Numbered from the stretch's first letter, positions 18,446 to 27,237 are shown. The stretch is 64,000 nt of DNA from Paenibacillus sp. MSJ-34 (GCF_018918005.1 NZ_JAHLPR010000030.1:21341-85340), one strand, 5' to 3'. The notes: a model not told the origin generated them from the sequence alone. Translations and numbers: made by a program.

Positions 18446-19993
18446 ATGGCAATACGCAGAGCATTAATCAGCGTGTCCGACAAATCGGGGATCGTGGAGT
18501 TTTCGCGCGAACTGGCAAACCTTGGCGTAGAGCTCATCTCTACCGGCGGCACGAAAAGCTTGCTGGAATCCGAGAACGTACCGGTCATCGGAATATCCGA
18601 GGTGACGGGCTTTCCGGAAATTTTGGACGGGCGCGTCAAGACGCTCCACCCCGCCGTTCACAGCGGACTGCTCGCCGTGCGCGACAGCGCGGAGCATCAA
18701 GCGCAAATGAAGGAACTCGGCCTGGATTATATCGATCTGGTCATCGTCAACCTGTATCCGTTCAAACAAACGATTGCGAAACCGGATGTAGCGTATGAAG
18801 ACGCGATCGAGAATATCGATATCGGCGGCCCGACCATGCTCCGTTCGGCGGCGAAAAACCATGCGTTCGTGTCCGTCGTCGTCGACGCGGCCGATTATGC
18901 GCATGTGCTTGAAGAGATTCGCGCAGGCGGGGATACGACGCTGGAAACGCGCAAACGGCTCGCAGCCAAAGTGTTCCGCCATACCGCGGCATACGATGCG
19001 CTCATCTCCGATTATTTGTCCAAGCAAACCGGAGAGCCGCTACCGGAAACGTACACCGTTACTTATGAGAAGGTGCAAGACCTTCGCTACGGCGAAAATC
19101 CTCATCAGAAAGCCGCATTCTACCGCAAGCCGCTCGCTTCCGCGGGCAATATTACGACGGCGGAGCAGTTGCACGGCAAAGAGCTGTCCTATAACAATAT
19201 TAACGACGCGAACGCGGCGCTTGCCATCGTGAAAGAATTCGACGAGCCGGCCGTCGTCGCGGTCAAACATATGAATCCATGCGGCGTCGGCATCGGCACT
19301 ACGATCCACGAAGCTTACCGGAAGGCGTACGCAGCCGATCCGACATCGATCTTCGGCGGGATCGTCGCCGCAAATCGCCCGATTGGCGAGGAAACGGCCA
19401 AACTGTTGAACGGCATTTTTCTCGAAATCGTCTTGGCGCCGGAGTTTACGCAAGAAGCGCTGGATATTTTGACGAAGAAGAAAAACATCCGTTTGCTGAA
19501 GCTGGGCGAGCTTGCCGCGGCGGCGGAACGCAAACCGGATTTCGCCGTCACTTCCGTGGACGGGGGCATGCTGATCCAGGAAACGGATGTGCACAGCCTC
19601 GACGTCTCGAAATTGAAAGTCGCGACAAATCGCAAACCGACCGAAGAGGAACTGAAACAGCTGCTGTTCGGCTGGAAAGTCGTCAAGCATGTCAAATCGA
19701 ATGCGATCGTGCTGGCGAAGGACAATATGACGATCGGCGTCGGCGCCGGCCAAATGAACCGCGTCGGCGCGGCGCGAATCGCGATCGAGCAGGCCGGCGG
19801 CAAAGCCAAAGGCTCGGTGCTTGCTTCGGACGCGTACTTCCCGATGGGCGATACGCTTGAGCTTGCGGTGCAAGCCGGCGTGACCGCGGTCATTCAGCCG
19901 GGCGGTTCGATCCGGGACGAGGAGTCGATTCAAGTAGCGAACGAACATGGAATCGCGATGGTATTTACGGGCGTCCGCCATTTCAAACATTAA
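18446..19993 (+). CDS. purH: Bifunctional AICAR formyltransferase/IMP cyclohydrolase
   Basis: 515 aa, full length. The N-terminal MGS-like cyclohydrolase domain ([25 protein letters not shown]) is followed by the formyltransferase domain with KHMNPCGVG. It performs the last two steps to IMP. AAGGAGGAAC precedes ATG 18446 just after the MITE. Confidence 0.96.
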   Translation: MAIRRALISVSDKSGIVEFSRELANLGVELISTGGTKSLLESENVPVIGISEVTGFPEILDGRVKTLHPAVHSGLLAVRDSAEHQAQMKELGLDYIDLVIVNLYPFKQTIAKPDVAYEDAIENIDIGGPTMLRSAAKNHAFVSVVVDAADYAHVLEEIRAGGDTTLETRKRLAAKVFRHTAAYDALISDYLSKQTGEPLPETYTVTYEKVQDLRYGENPHQKAAFYRKPLASAGNITTAEQLHGKELSYNNINDANAALAIVKEFDEPAVVAVKHMNPCGVGIGTTIHEAYRKAYAADPTSIFGGIVAANRPIGEETAKLLNGIFLEIVLAPEFTQEALDILTKKKNIRLLKLGELAAAAERKPDFAVTSVDGGMLIQETDVHSLDVSKLKVATNRKPTEEELKQLLFGWKVVKHVKSNAIVLAKDNMTIGVGAGQMNRVGAARIAIEQAGGKAKGSVLASDAYFPMGDTLELAVQAGVTAVIQPGGSIRDEESIQVANEHGIAMVFTGVRHFKH

Positions 19994-20016
19994 GGAAGCA
20001 TTGGGAGGCATAGCAG

Positions 20017-21282
20017 ATGCGTATTTTGGTCGTCGGTCGCGGCGGAAGAGAGCATGCGATCGTATGGTCGCTCTCCAAAAGCGACAAAGTGAAGCAACTC
20101 TATTGCGCGCCGGGGAATGCGGGCATTGCGCAAATCGCCGAATGCGTCGATATTGCGGAACATCGGTTTGAAGAGCTGGCGCAGTTTGCCTCGGATCATG
20201 CGATCGATCTGGTGGTCGTCGGTCCGGACGATCCGCTTGCGGACGGAATTGTGGATTACCTTGAAGCCAAGGATCTCAAGGTGTTCGGGCCCCGCAAAAA
20301 TGCGGCCCTGATCGAAGGCAGCAAAACGTTTATGAAAGATTTGCTTCAGAAATACGGCATTCCGACAGCAGCCTACGAGAAGTTCGACAATTACGAAGAA
20401 GCGCTCGCTTATTTGCGGAAGCAGCAGGTTCCGATCGTGATTAAAGCGGACGGCCTCGCGGCAGGCAAAGGGGTTGCCGTCGCTTATTCGATGGAAGAAG
20501 CTGAGCGGGCGCTGCATGATACGATGGTCGGCAAAGTGTTCGGCTCGGCGGGCAATCAAGTTGTGATCGAGGAATTTTTGCAAGGGCAGGAAATGTCCAT
20601 CCTGTCTTTCGTCGATGGGGAAGTCGTACGCCCGATGGTCGCGGCGCAAGACCATAAGCCGGTCTATGACGGCGACAAAGGTCCGAATACCGGCGGCATG
20701 GGCACGTATACGCCGCTGCCGCATATTCCGCAATCGGTAATCGACGAAGCGGTGGAGACGATCGTCAAGCCGACGGCCAAAGCGATGGCAGCCGAAGGCC
20801 GCCCGTTTCGCGGCGTTCTCTTCGCGGGATTGATGATCGCGCCTGACGGCAAGCCGAAAACGATCGAGTTCAACGCGCGCTTCGGCGATCCGGAGACGCA
20901 GGTCGTGCTGCCGCGGCTAAGGACCGATCTCGCCGATATTTTCCTCGCGGTCGCCGAAGGCCGTCTCGACCAGTTGAAAATCGAATGGAGCGACGAAGCG
21001 GCCGTTTGCGTCATTCTCGCTTCCGGGGGCTATCCGGCTTCCTATCCGAAAGGGCTTCCGATCGACGGACTCGATGAAGTGCAGGATAGCCTCGTGTTCC
21101 ATGCGGGAACGGCCCGCGACGGGGAAGGGCGTTACGTCACGAACGGCGGACGCGTGCTGGGTGTCGTCGGGCTTGGCAAAGATATTGCCGAAGCGAGAGC
21201 GAAGGCGTATGCCGATGCGGAACGGATTCGCTTCGAAGGCAAGCATCAACGGTCGGATATTGCCAATAAAGCGTTGGTATAA
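20017..21282 (+). CDS. purD: Phosphoribosylamine-glycine ligase
   Basis: 421-aa ATP-grasp GAR synthetase, step two of the pathway. Seen: ILVVGRGGREHAIVWSL, KADGLAAGKGV, DHKPVYDGDKGPNTGGMG and NARFGDPETQ. GGAGGCATAGCAG precedes the ATG, 23 bp after purH. It is the last gene of the operon. Confidence 0.96.
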   Translation: MRILVVGRGGREHAIVWSLSKSDKVKQLYCAPGNAGIAQIAECVDIAEHRFEELAQFASDHAIDLVVVGPDDPLADGIVDYLEAKDLKVFGPRKNAALIEGSKTFMKDLLQKYGIPTAAYEKFDNYEEALAYLRKQQVPIVIKADGLAAGKGVAVAYSMEEAERALHDTMVGKVFGSAGNQVVIEEFLQGQEMSILSFVDGEVVRPMVAAQDHKPVYDGDKGPNTGGMGTYTPLPHIPQSVIDEAVETIVKPTAKAMAAEGRPFRGVLFAGLMIAPDGKPKTIEFNARFGDPETQVVLPRLRTDLADIFLAVAEGRLDQLKIEWSDEAAVCVILASGGYPASYPKGLPIDGLDEVQDSLVFHAGTARDGEGRYVTNGGRVLGVVGLGKDIAEARAKAYADAERIRFEGKHQRSDIANKALV

Positions 21283-21302
21283 TCAATCATAATACGGCAT
21301 AA

Positions 21303-21342
21303 CAAAGAGACGATTCGTCGTTAAATGACGATCGTCTCTTTG
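21303..21342. terminator. Bidirectional terminator between purD and gerPE
   Basis: CAAAGAGACGAT (21303-21314) pairs with ATCGTCTCTTTG (21331-21342), extended inside by CGTC/GACG. CGCCTTTTTG follows on the plus strand and an A/T-rich stretch on the other side. It overlaps the last codons of gerPE. Confidence 0.85.
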
Positions 21343-21728
21343 CGCCTTTTTGCCTCCTCCGGGACGCCTGTGACGAAATGCCGGATATGTTTGCGCCTGG
21401 ATTCCAAATCCATTCGCGCATTCGACCCCACCTGAAACGCCGAGGCGGTTGACACGGCCGTCAGCTTGATCGCGCCGACCTTAATCAACGGGCATTCGTC
21501 ATATATCGTAAGATTTAGATCTTCTTCGATCCCCGGTTGCGGAATCGGTCTTGTAAAGGCGGGCCAATCCGCGAAATTGCCTTCATCCTCGAAGAAGACG
21601 GACACTTCCCGCTGAATCGCCAAAGCGTTGGTCTGCGCGCGAAGCGCAATCGCATCCCCGCCGAGAAAGGTCGATGCGTCCGAGACGGTTCCGATATAAA
21701 TATTGGCGACACAAGAGATTCTGCCCAT
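21321..21728 (-). CDS. gerPE: Spore germination protein GerPE-like
   Basis: 135 aa from ATG 21728 (AGGTGG upstream). Begins MGRISCVANIYIGTVSDAST and carries GAIKLTAVSTASAFQVGSN, a strand pattern shared by GerP proteins. GerP proteins act during coat assembly and let germinants pass the coat. Last gene of the cluster; no gerPF follows it here. Family assignment leans on gene order and length. Confidence 0.75.
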   Translation of the reverse strand: MGRISCVANIYIGTVSDASTFLGGDAIALRAQTNALAIQREVSVFFEDEGNFADWPAFTRPIPQPGIEEDLNLTIYDECPLIKVGAIKLTAVSTASAFQVGSNARMDLESRRKHIRHFVTGVPEEAKRRKETIVI

Positions 21729-21741
21729 GAGCGCCACCTGC

Positions 21742-21921
21742 TTAACGAGTCGGTGACAGCGGAACCAACGGCCCGGTTAGAACGGCTTCCGGCGGAGTGT
21801 CGAATACGGTGGATGAAGTAATGACTTTCGTATCCCCGATCAAAAAAACGGAAGAAGCAGCCACGCCGATCACCCGAATCTGTTTGACGCAAATTTCTTT
21901 GTTTACTACCGTCATATTCAT
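21742..21921 (-). CDS. gerPD: Spore germination protein GerPD-like
   Basis: 59 aa, near the usual GerPD length. Contains IRVIGVAASSVFLIGDTKVIT and FDTPPEAVLTGPLVPL, close in pattern to GerPD (LGVSSSSVFLIGDT, NTPPGG). ATG 21921 preferred over the TTG three bases earlier. It sits between gerPC and gerPE as in Bacillus. Confidence 0.85.
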   Translation of the reverse strand: MNMTVVNKEICVKQIRVIGVAASSVFLIGDTKVITSSTVFDTPPEAVLTGPLVPLSPTR

Positions 21922-21927
21922 CAATCG

Positions 21928-22578
21928 TCAACCTTTCCGATCTAATAGTGACTGAATGTGCCGGGACAATCCTTCGTCAATGTCGCGCTTGACTTTCTCG
22001 GCGATCATCGACATCTCTTCGTCCGGATTGCCGCCCTCCGCTTCATAATCCGATCCGGATATATAATAACGGATGCGCCCGTCAATCTGTTTGCGAATAT
22101 CTTCAATGACCGTATCGGCATAGTTCGCTTCAAGCGCAAGAGCGTGTTGCTGCTGAGCCAAGGCGAGTTGTCTCGGCACTTCCTCGTGCAAATATCGAAC
22201 AACTTGTTGTTGAACGCCGTCGAATAGGTCCGTTTGTTGCGGCCCCGTCAGTTGATCCAGCGATTGGCCGTTTACTTCGAACTCTTCGATCGATTTTCCG
22301 CCTTCCGGCGCAATGCCGATGTTTAACGTTCCTTCCAGCGTTTCGATTTTCAATTGATCGAATTTGTATTCGATTCGTTCGATCGTCGTATGGCTGCGCT
22401 GTTTCAACGAATCGATATCCGCCTGCGATTGCCGTACCGTCTGTTCCAAGTTCGAAACGGTCTCATTCAACTGTTTGACCGTACGTTCCAAATGTTGAAC
22501 CCTTTGCTCCATCCGGCGGAGCTGTTCCGTCTGCCAATGGAGATGATTTGCCATTTGTCCGTAGAGATGCGGGTGCAT
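21928..22578 (-). CDS. gerPC: Spore germination protein GerPC-like
   Basis: 216 aa from ATG 22578 with AAAGGGGG upstream. The N-terminal half is a heptad coiled coil (about residues 20-75), followed by LEGTLNIGIAP, a motif typical of GerPC, and an acidic helical tail. Soluble; probably a coat-assembly protein made in the mother cell. Order and length agree with Bacillus gerPC. Confidence 0.85.
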   Translation of the reverse strand: MHPHLYGQMANHLHWQTEQLRRMEQRVQHLERTVKQLNETVSNLEQTVRQSQADIDSLKQRSHTTIERIEYKFDQLKIETLEGTLNIGIAPEGGKSIEEFEVNGQSLDQLTGPQQTDLFDGVQQQVVRYLHEEVPRQLALAQQQHALALEANYADTVIEDIRKQIDGRIRYYISGSDYEAEGGNPDEEMSMIAEKVKRDIDEGLSRHIQSLLDRKG

Positions 22579-22631
22579 CGTGTCGCCCCCTTTCCCTTCC
22601 AATCCTATGCAGGGCAGGGCTTGTTAATGCG

Positions 22632-22862
22632 TTATGCCGTTTTTTGCGATCTTACTACAGGGGACGGCAATGGCACCAGAGGCTCGCCCGACGGCGGCGG
22701 CTGGCCAAGTTGCGGGGCGGGACCGGGAAATCCTCCGGTATTATACAAATTGGATAATGATTTGATGACGCCTGCCGTGCCGATTTGAAAGTGAGACGAA
22801 TTCGTAATGGAGTCGATGCGAATCTGCTGTATGGTGATACATTGATGCACGGTTAAATTCAT
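22632..22862 (-). CDS. gerPB: Spore germination protein GerPB-like
   Basis: 76 aa from ATG 22862, one base after the gerPA stop. Seen: MNLTVHQCITIQQIRIDSITN, then SSHFQIGTAGVIKSLSNLYNTGGF, very close to the GerPB pattern, and a Pro/Gly-rich tail. An upstream extension overlapping gerPA is unlikely. Confidence 0.87.
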   Translation of the reverse strand: MNLTVHQCITIQQIRIDSITNSSHFQIGTAGVIKSLSNLYNTGGFPGPAPQLGQPPPSGEPLVPLPSPVVRSQKTA

Positions 22863-22863
22863 G

Positions 22864-23094
22864 TCAGACACCCTTCGCAGTAGAGTTGTCAACTACATCC
22901 GGATCGTTCGTATTCGTGCCGCTGCCTTGGTTATTGGCGATGTTGGTTCCGATGGAATCGCCGGTTGTAAAGGAGTTGGCGCCCGCATATGATTTGGAAT
23001 TGCTTGTGAGTACAATCGCAGCCGTATCTCCCATTTGAACGTTGGAACTGGGGCCGACGTTAACGATTTTTATATTTCCGATAATTGCCGGCAT
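22864..23094 (-). CDS. gerPA: Spore germination protein of the GerPA/GerPF family
   Basis: 76 aa from ATG 23094 (GGTGGG 9 bp upstream): MPAIIGNIKIVNVGPSSNVQ, then GDTAAIVLTSNSKSYAGAN and GTNTNDPDVVDN. GerPA and GerPF are paralogs of this form; first position before gerPB favours GerPA. Behind a sigma-K-type promoter, so made late in the mother cell. Confidence 0.82.
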   Translation of the reverse strand: MPAIIGNIKIVNVGPSSNVQMGDTAAIVLTSNSKSYAGANSFTTGDSIGTNIANNQGSGTNTNDPDVVDNSTAKGV

Positions 23095-23131
23095 TGTTAA
23101 CATCCCACCCGTCGTCTGCGTAGTCAATGTT

Positions 23132-23159
23132 TATTGTATGAGGATATCCGCCCATTTGT
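23132..23159 (-). promoter_or_regulatory. Sigma-K-type promoter of the gerP operon
   Basis: On the minus strand AC (23159-23158), 17 bp, then CATACAATA (23140-23132), matching the sigma-K pattern AC-N16/17-CATANNNTA. Bacillus gerP is known to depend on sigma-K. It lies about 38 bp before the gerPA start. Confidence 0.65.
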
Positions 23160-23173
23160 CACTTCAAAAGGTT

Positions 23174-23210
23174 GTTCAAAATCTCCTTTACAAAAGTTGA
23201 TGTTTTGAAC
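23174..23210. mobile_element. Minimal copy of the GTTCAAAA terminal-repeat element
   Basis: GTTCAAAATCTCC...GTTGATGTTTTGAAC, only 37 bp, preceded by AGGTT as in the two longer MITE-like copies. It consists of little more than the two terminal repeats and sits between the divergent gerP and Hsp20-like promoters. Confidence 0.5.
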
Positions 23211-23214
23211 ATTC

Positions 23215-23242
23215 ACTTCAAATGCCTCCTTTCCATATCATA
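23215..23242 (+). promoter_or_regulatory. Sigma-K-type promoter of the Hsp20-like gene
   Basis: AC (23215-23216), 17 bp, CATATCATA (23234-23242). Same pattern as the divergent gerP promoter. It would start transcription about 25 nt before the coding start. Confidence 0.55.
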
Positions 23243-23272
23243 TATGGATGACGAAACAGGGAGATGAACGGA

Positions 23273-23722
23273 ATGAAGCGGCGAAAATCGGACGGTTTCG
23301 AGTGGGCGGGCCAAGATCCGTTTTTTAAAAACAACGTCCCCTTCAACGGGCTTGGCGATAATTTTTCATTGGATATGTCCTCTATCGAAAATTATGTGAA
23401 GGATGTGTTGAACCGCGTATCAACGATGAATATCGGGAGCGGCGAAACGCAGCTGTCTTGCGAAGTATTTGAAACGCATCATTTTGTATTCGTCCGGATT
23501 CGGATTCCCAAGCAGATCAATCCCAAAAGCTTGCGCATCTTTCTCAATACGTTTCAGGTCAAAATCGAAGGATTGCCGGGGGGCAGGGAGCAAATGATTA
23601 AACTGCCCGCCCCTGTCGTATCGATGGAGAGCAGAGCGCTGTATAAAGAGCCGTATTTGCAAATCAAAATTCCGAAGCTGCCCGGCGAAAGCTACGACGA
23701 AGTATATGTCCGGTATTCGTAA
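23273..23722 (+). CDS. Hsp20/alpha-crystallin-like spore protein (GerT/CotM type)
   Basis: 149 aa. After a 45-residue lead the region with LSCEVFETHHFVFVRIRIPK, LRIFLNTFQVKIEG and YLQIKIPK has the strand spacing of an alpha-crystallin domain. B. subtilis GerT and CotM are spore-coat members of this family with similar length. ATG 23273 is preferred over 23264 because the AGGGAG ribosome site touches the earlier ATG. The sigma-K-type promoter and gerP neighbour support a coat role; the exact ortholog is not certain. Confidence 0.6.
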   Translation: MKRRKSDGFEWAGQDPFFKNNVPFNGLGDNFSLDMSSIENYVKDVLNRVSTMNIGSGETQLSCEVFETHHFVFVRIRIPKQINPKSLRIFLNTFQVKIEGLPGGREQMIKLPAPVVSMESRALYKEPYLQIKIPKLPGESYDEVYVRYS

Positions 23723-23730
23723 CCGAATCG

Positions 23731-23853
23731 CTATTCCTTGTAAAAAATCCGCTCGCGCTTCACATAGACATAAATCATTGCAACCGCAACGCCGCATATC
23801 AATACAATAGGCAGCCAATACGTCTTAAGCAATTGCAGCGCATTTTGGAGCAT
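23731..23853 (-). CDS. Small single-pass membrane protein, 40 aa
   Basis: ATG 23853 with a strong GGAGGGG 6-7 bp upstream; the stop TAG lies 8 bp from the end of the convergent Hsp20-like gene. MLQNALQLLKTYWLPIVLI... has one hydrophobic helix (about residues 12-30) and a basic KRERIFYKE tail. No family recognised; its place beside spore genes is suggestive only. Confidence 0.65.
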   Translation of the reverse strand: MLQNALQLLKTYWLPIVLICGVAVAMIYVYVKRERIFYKE

Positions 23854-24064
23854 GGAATTTCCCCTCCGTGTCCGGATCGAAGTCCGGTATTTTGTGCTTA
23901 CTTTTCCCTTGCGCGAATCTGTTCATACCGATTGTTATTTTTGCTTAACCGCTCTATTGACTCCGACGGGTAAAATGATGTATAAATAAAACATAGTAAA
24001 TTTATAGGAATTATCAGATTAAGGGCGAACGAGTTAAAATAGATGCAATCAGGAGGGATGGGCG

Positions 24065-24892
24065 ATGGAACGGCAAATCGTAATTCGCCATGAAACGTTG
24101 GAGCTTGCGGCTGCAATCCATTATCCGAAAGGGGCGGCATCGCAGGATGGACAGGCGTCGCGCGTTCCGCTTACGATTATTTGCCACGGGTTCGCGGGCA
24201 ACCGCATCGGAGTAGACCGTCTGTTCGTCAAGACGGCGCGCGCATTGGCCGAAGCCGGGCATTTGACGATACGGTTCGACTATGCGGGCTGCGGGGAAAG
24301 TACGGGGGAATACGGCTATCTCGGCTTGGATTCGATGATCGCCCAAACGCGTGCGGTAATCGACTATGCGCTTAGCTGCGGCAACGTCGATGCGACTCGC
24401 GTCACGTTGATCGGGCACAGCTTGGGCGGCGCGATAGCGCTGTTGACTGCGGTGAAGGATAAAAGGGTAAAACGGCTGGCCCTCTGGTCGGCGGTTGCGT
24501 ATCCGTTCAACGATATCGTCAAAATTATCGGCCGGGAAAATTACGATCAAGCGACGATGCAAGGCGTGGCGGATTATTTGGGGTATTCGTTCGGCGCAGG
24601 ATTCTTCGAATCGCTGGCGCGGCATCAACCGTTCGTCGAGGCGCGGAAGTTCGGCGGAGACGTCCTGCTCGCGCACGGAACTTCCGACGACGTCATTCCC
24701 GTCGACTACTGCCATTTGTATCAAAAAATATTCTGGCAATACAGCGAAGGGCATTGCGATCAGGAAATTATTTTTCAAGCGGATCATACGTATTCTTCCG
24801 GTCCCCACCAGCGCCTATTGATCGAGAAGACGAAGTCGTGGCTCAACCGGCTCGAGCAGCGCCAGGAAGATTGGCAGCATTGGACGATATAG
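24065..24892 (+). CDS. Alpha/beta hydrolase (esterase/aminopeptidase-like)
   Basis: 275 aa, single alpha/beta-hydrolase domain. Oxyanion region ICHGFAGNR, nucleophile elbow GHSLGG (S119), a likely acid in HGTSDDVIPV and the His in FQADHTYSSG. This HGFxGN-type esterase group includes cinnamoyl-esterase-like hydrolases. AGGAGGGA precedes the ATG. No signal peptide, so cytoplasmic; substrate unknown. Single-gene transcript, with no operon partner. Confidence 0.85.
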   Translation: MERQIVIRHETLELAAAIHYPKGAASQDGQASRVPLTIICHGFAGNRIGVDRLFVKTARALAEAGHLTIRFDYAGCGESTGEYGYLGLDSMIAQTRAVIDYALSCGNVDATRVTLIGHSLGGAIALLTAVKDKRVKRLALWSAVAYPFNDIVKIIGRENYDQATMQGVADYLGYSFGAGFFESLARHQPFVEARKFGGDVLLAHGTSDDVIPVDYCHLYQKIFWQYSEGHCDQEIIFQADHTYSSGPHQRLLIEKTKSWLNRLEQRQEDWQHWTI

Positions 24893-25017
24893 GTCCGCTC
24901 GGCGCTGCATAAAAAACGGCCGTATGTCCCTACACTAACGGTAATGTAAAATCGACGAGGAACAGACTCTTAGCGAGAGTCGGGTTTTACGGTACCAATC
25001 AGGTTAGGAGGGTGCAT

Positions 25018-25251
25018 ATGCCGCAAGACGACGAGCATGGAAACGCATTGACCAAAGCTCTATTGTTCAACAGCCATTCTCCCGGTTACGTGGACGATCT
25101 TGAACCGGGCGATATCGCAGTGCCGAATGCGGGGAAGTCCGTGGCGGATGCCGGCCATGAAGGGGAAAATTACATGACGCGCAAATTGTTCTTGCAGAGC
25201 TACGGGTTGTACGACATTCGGGAAGACGATCCCGACGATTTTCCTTCATGA
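25018..25251 (+). CDS. Hypothetical acidic protein, 77 aa
   Basis: ATG 25018 with TTAGGAGGG 6 bp upstream (GTG 25012 would be too close). The product MPQDDEHGNALTKALLFNSH... is hydrophilic, rich in Asp/Gly, ending in YDIREDDPDDF. No membrane segment, no recognised family. A small GACTCT/AGAGTC hairpin lies upstream at 24965-24981. A strong hairpin follows. Confidence 0.65.
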   Translation: MPQDDEHGNALTKALLFNSHSPGYVDDLEPGDIAVPNAGKSVADAGHEGENYMTRKLFLQSYGLYDIREDDPDDFPS

Positions 25252-25260
25252 GGTGAACAG

Positions 25261-25293
25261 GCAACGAGCCGGTCGTGACGACCGGCTCGTTGC
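25261..25293. terminator. Strong hairpin between convergent genes
   Basis: GCAACGAGCCGGT (25261-25273) pairs perfectly over 13 bp with ACCGGCTCGTTGC (25281-25293). No long T-run on either side, but its placement between two convergent stops fits a shared terminator. Confidence 0.7.
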
Positions 25294-25330
25294 GGGGGGA
25301 ACAGCGAATATTCGATGGTCTGCCGGCAAA

Positions 25331-25858
25331 TTACATTTGACCGGCAGGGGTATGATTGACGAATGGGTCGCCCTTCTCGCCTTTCTTGCCGAATAAGCGG
25401 CGAAGATAAGGGATAAGGTAGCGGTCGAGACCGATGCGGCCTGCATTCGTACCGGCGACGACGATGAAAATTTCAAGCGCGAGCATTAAGGCGTTCGTGC
25501 TGACTGTGCCCGAGAACAAGAAGGCGAAGTTCATAACCATGCCCATCAATACTGCGAACCAAGTGAATGTGCCTAGAATCAATCCTAGCCCGACCAGGAA
25601 TTCGCCCCAAGGAACGAGGAAGTTAAAGAGACCTACGTTCGGCATGGCGAAGTTTTCCAGGAAGGCCGCCCACCACCCTTGTACTGCCGGATGGTCGCCG
25701 CCCGCCTTGGCGATCGCTCCCGTCAAGAATCCGCCGGCGTCGAACCCGCCCGTAATTTTCCCCCAACCTGCCGTCATCCATTCGTATCCAAGATATAATC
25801 GAAGCACCAACAGTAACCACGATGCTACAACGTTCTCTCTCAGCCATTTTACGATCAT
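25331..25858 (-). CDS. DoxX family membrane protein
   Basis: 175 aa from ATG 25858, with GGAG placed 9 bp upstream (ATG 25867 touches it). MIVKWLRENVVASWLLLVLR, then LYLGYEWMTAGWGKITGG and PWGEFLVGLGLILG follow the DoxX pattern; about four membrane helices. DoxX-like proteins are linked to quinone or thiol redox systems. A TGTGA-N6-TCACA site lies upstream, which fits redox control. Confidence 0.85.
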   Translation of the reverse strand: MIVKWLRENVVASWLLLVLRLYLGYEWMTAGWGKITGGFDAGGFLTGAIAKAGGDHPAVQGWWAAFLENFAMPNVGLFNFLVPWGEFLVGLGLILGTFTWFAVLMGMVMNFAFLFSGTVSTNALMLALEIFIVVAGTNAGRIGLDRYLIPYLRRLFGKKGEKGDPFVNHTPAGQM

Positions 25859-25933
25859 CTCGCTCATCTCCGTTTCTTTTAATCTTTGGTGTTTCTTTAT
25901 GTCTTTATTGTATGACGAAGATCATACTTACAA

Positions 25934-25949
25934 TGTGATTTTTATCACA
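25934..25949. promoter_or_regulatory. CRP/FNR- or Rex-like operator upstream of doxX
   Basis: Perfect TGTGA-N6-TCACA (25934-25949), 76-91 bp upstream of the DoxX start; flanks A..AA make it one base short of the Rex word TTGTGA-N6-TCACAA. A second palindrome GTATGA-N6-TCATAC lies at 25910-25927 near a minus-strand -10 (TACAAT, 25912-25907). The site alone cannot separate FNR-type from Rex control. Confidence 0.55.
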
Positions 25950-26108
25950 AAGTCGCCCGAGTTTTGATGTTTTGCGGACGGTTTCCATACAATGTTCACA
26001 TTTTCACAAAGTCCCGCCTTCCCGCGTTTGCTCAAGTCCCTTCTGCAAATCTATCATTTCGTGGTATAATTTTCTTTGGATTTACTAGACGCTTGAGGGA
26101 GGCATTCC

Positions 26109-27191
26109 ATGAAGAAAACAAGTGCGCGGTATCACGCCACTCTGCTTATTATGATCGTAACGATTCTACTAACGGCTTGCGGACAAGGGAAGACGCTGCA
26201 GGAAGAGGTTCCTGTCGCGCCTGAATTGCCTGAAATCGAACAGCAGGTCGAGAAGCCGGAGCATGTCGCGCCGTTGACGGGAATGCCGCTCGAGGAACCC
26301 GCAACCGGCCGTCCGTTCGCCGTTATGATCAACAATATGTCCAAGGCAAGGCCGCAGTCCGGATTGACGCATGCGGATATCGTTTACGAAGTGTTGGCTG
26401 AAGGCGGCATTACCCGTCTTATCGCGATTTATCAAAGCGAGGAGCAATTCGAAGGCAAGATCGGTCCGATTCGCAGCATCCGCCCGTATTTGATCGATAT
26501 CGGAGAGAGCTACAACGGCGTATTGGTGCACGCGGGGGGCAGCCCCGACGCTTATGCGATATTGCAGAAGCAGCGCAAAGATTATATGGATGAAATTACG
26601 AATGCCGGGAATTATTATTGGCGGGATAAATCCCGCAAAGCGCCGCATAACTTATATTCCGATCTCGCGAAACTGAAAGAAGGGGCGGAGAAGAAGAAAT
26701 ACGCACAAGACGCAGCGATCCCCGCCTATCCGTTCCTAGAAGAAGATTCGTTGCCGTCAGGCGAGGAAGCAAAGCGGATCGAACTGCAATTTCTATTGAA
26801 AAACTACCGCGTTTCCTATGAATACGACGAGGAGACGAAGCTGTACAAACGTTATATCGACGGCAAGCCGCATATCGATTTGGAGACGGAGGAGCAGTTG
26901 ACGGCGACGAATTTGGTCGTTCTCGGCGCGGATCATAAAACGTTGGACGATATCGGGCGACTGGCTATTAATTTGGAGCAAGGCGGCGAAGCCGTTCTGT
27001 TCCAGCGCGGCAAAATGATCGAATGCCGGTGGTCGCGCGCTCCGGGCGATATAATTCGCATTAGCAGAGACGGCAGGGAACTGCCTTTCTATCCGGGCAA
27101 AACGTACTATCACATCGTTCCCAATTCGCCGACATTCGACAGCCATATCGTTATTCCGTCATCCGACAATGAGGAACAATCGGGTACATAG
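26109..27191 (+). CDS. yerB: DUF3048 lipoprotein (YerB-like)
   Basis: 360 aa with a lipoprotein signal (lipobox LTAC). The body MPLEEPATGRPFAVMINNMS, ADIVYEVLAEGGITRLIAIY and KIGPIRSIRPYLIDI is the DUF3048 pattern of B. subtilis YerB. Cell-surface protein of unknown molecular function. An extended -10 (TGG-TATAAT, 26062-26070) and GAGGGAGG ribosome site precede it. Its place after the pur operon and before yerC, dagK and rlmCD mirrors B. subtilis. Confidence 0.88.
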   Translation: MKKTSARYHATLLIMIVTILLTACGQGKTLQEEVPVAPELPEIEQQVEKPEHVAPLTGMPLEEPATGRPFAVMINNMSKARPQSGLTHADIVYEVLAEGGITRLIAIYQSEEQFEGKIGPIRSIRPYLIDIGESYNGVLVHAGGSPDAYAILQKQRKDYMDEITNAGNYYWRDKSRKAPHNLYSDLAKLKEGAEKKKYAQDAAIPAYPFLEEDSLPSGEEAKRIELQFLLKNYRVSYEYDEETKLYKRYIDGKPHIDLETEEQLTATNLVVLGADHKTLDDIGRLAINLEQGGEAVLFQRGKMIECRWSRAPGDIIRISRDGRELPFYPGKTYYHIVPNSPTFDSHIVIPSSDNEEQSGT

Positions 27192-27237
27192 ATCGGTTCG
27201 TTTTACGGCAAACTTTATAAGAAATTCAAAAAAAGCA

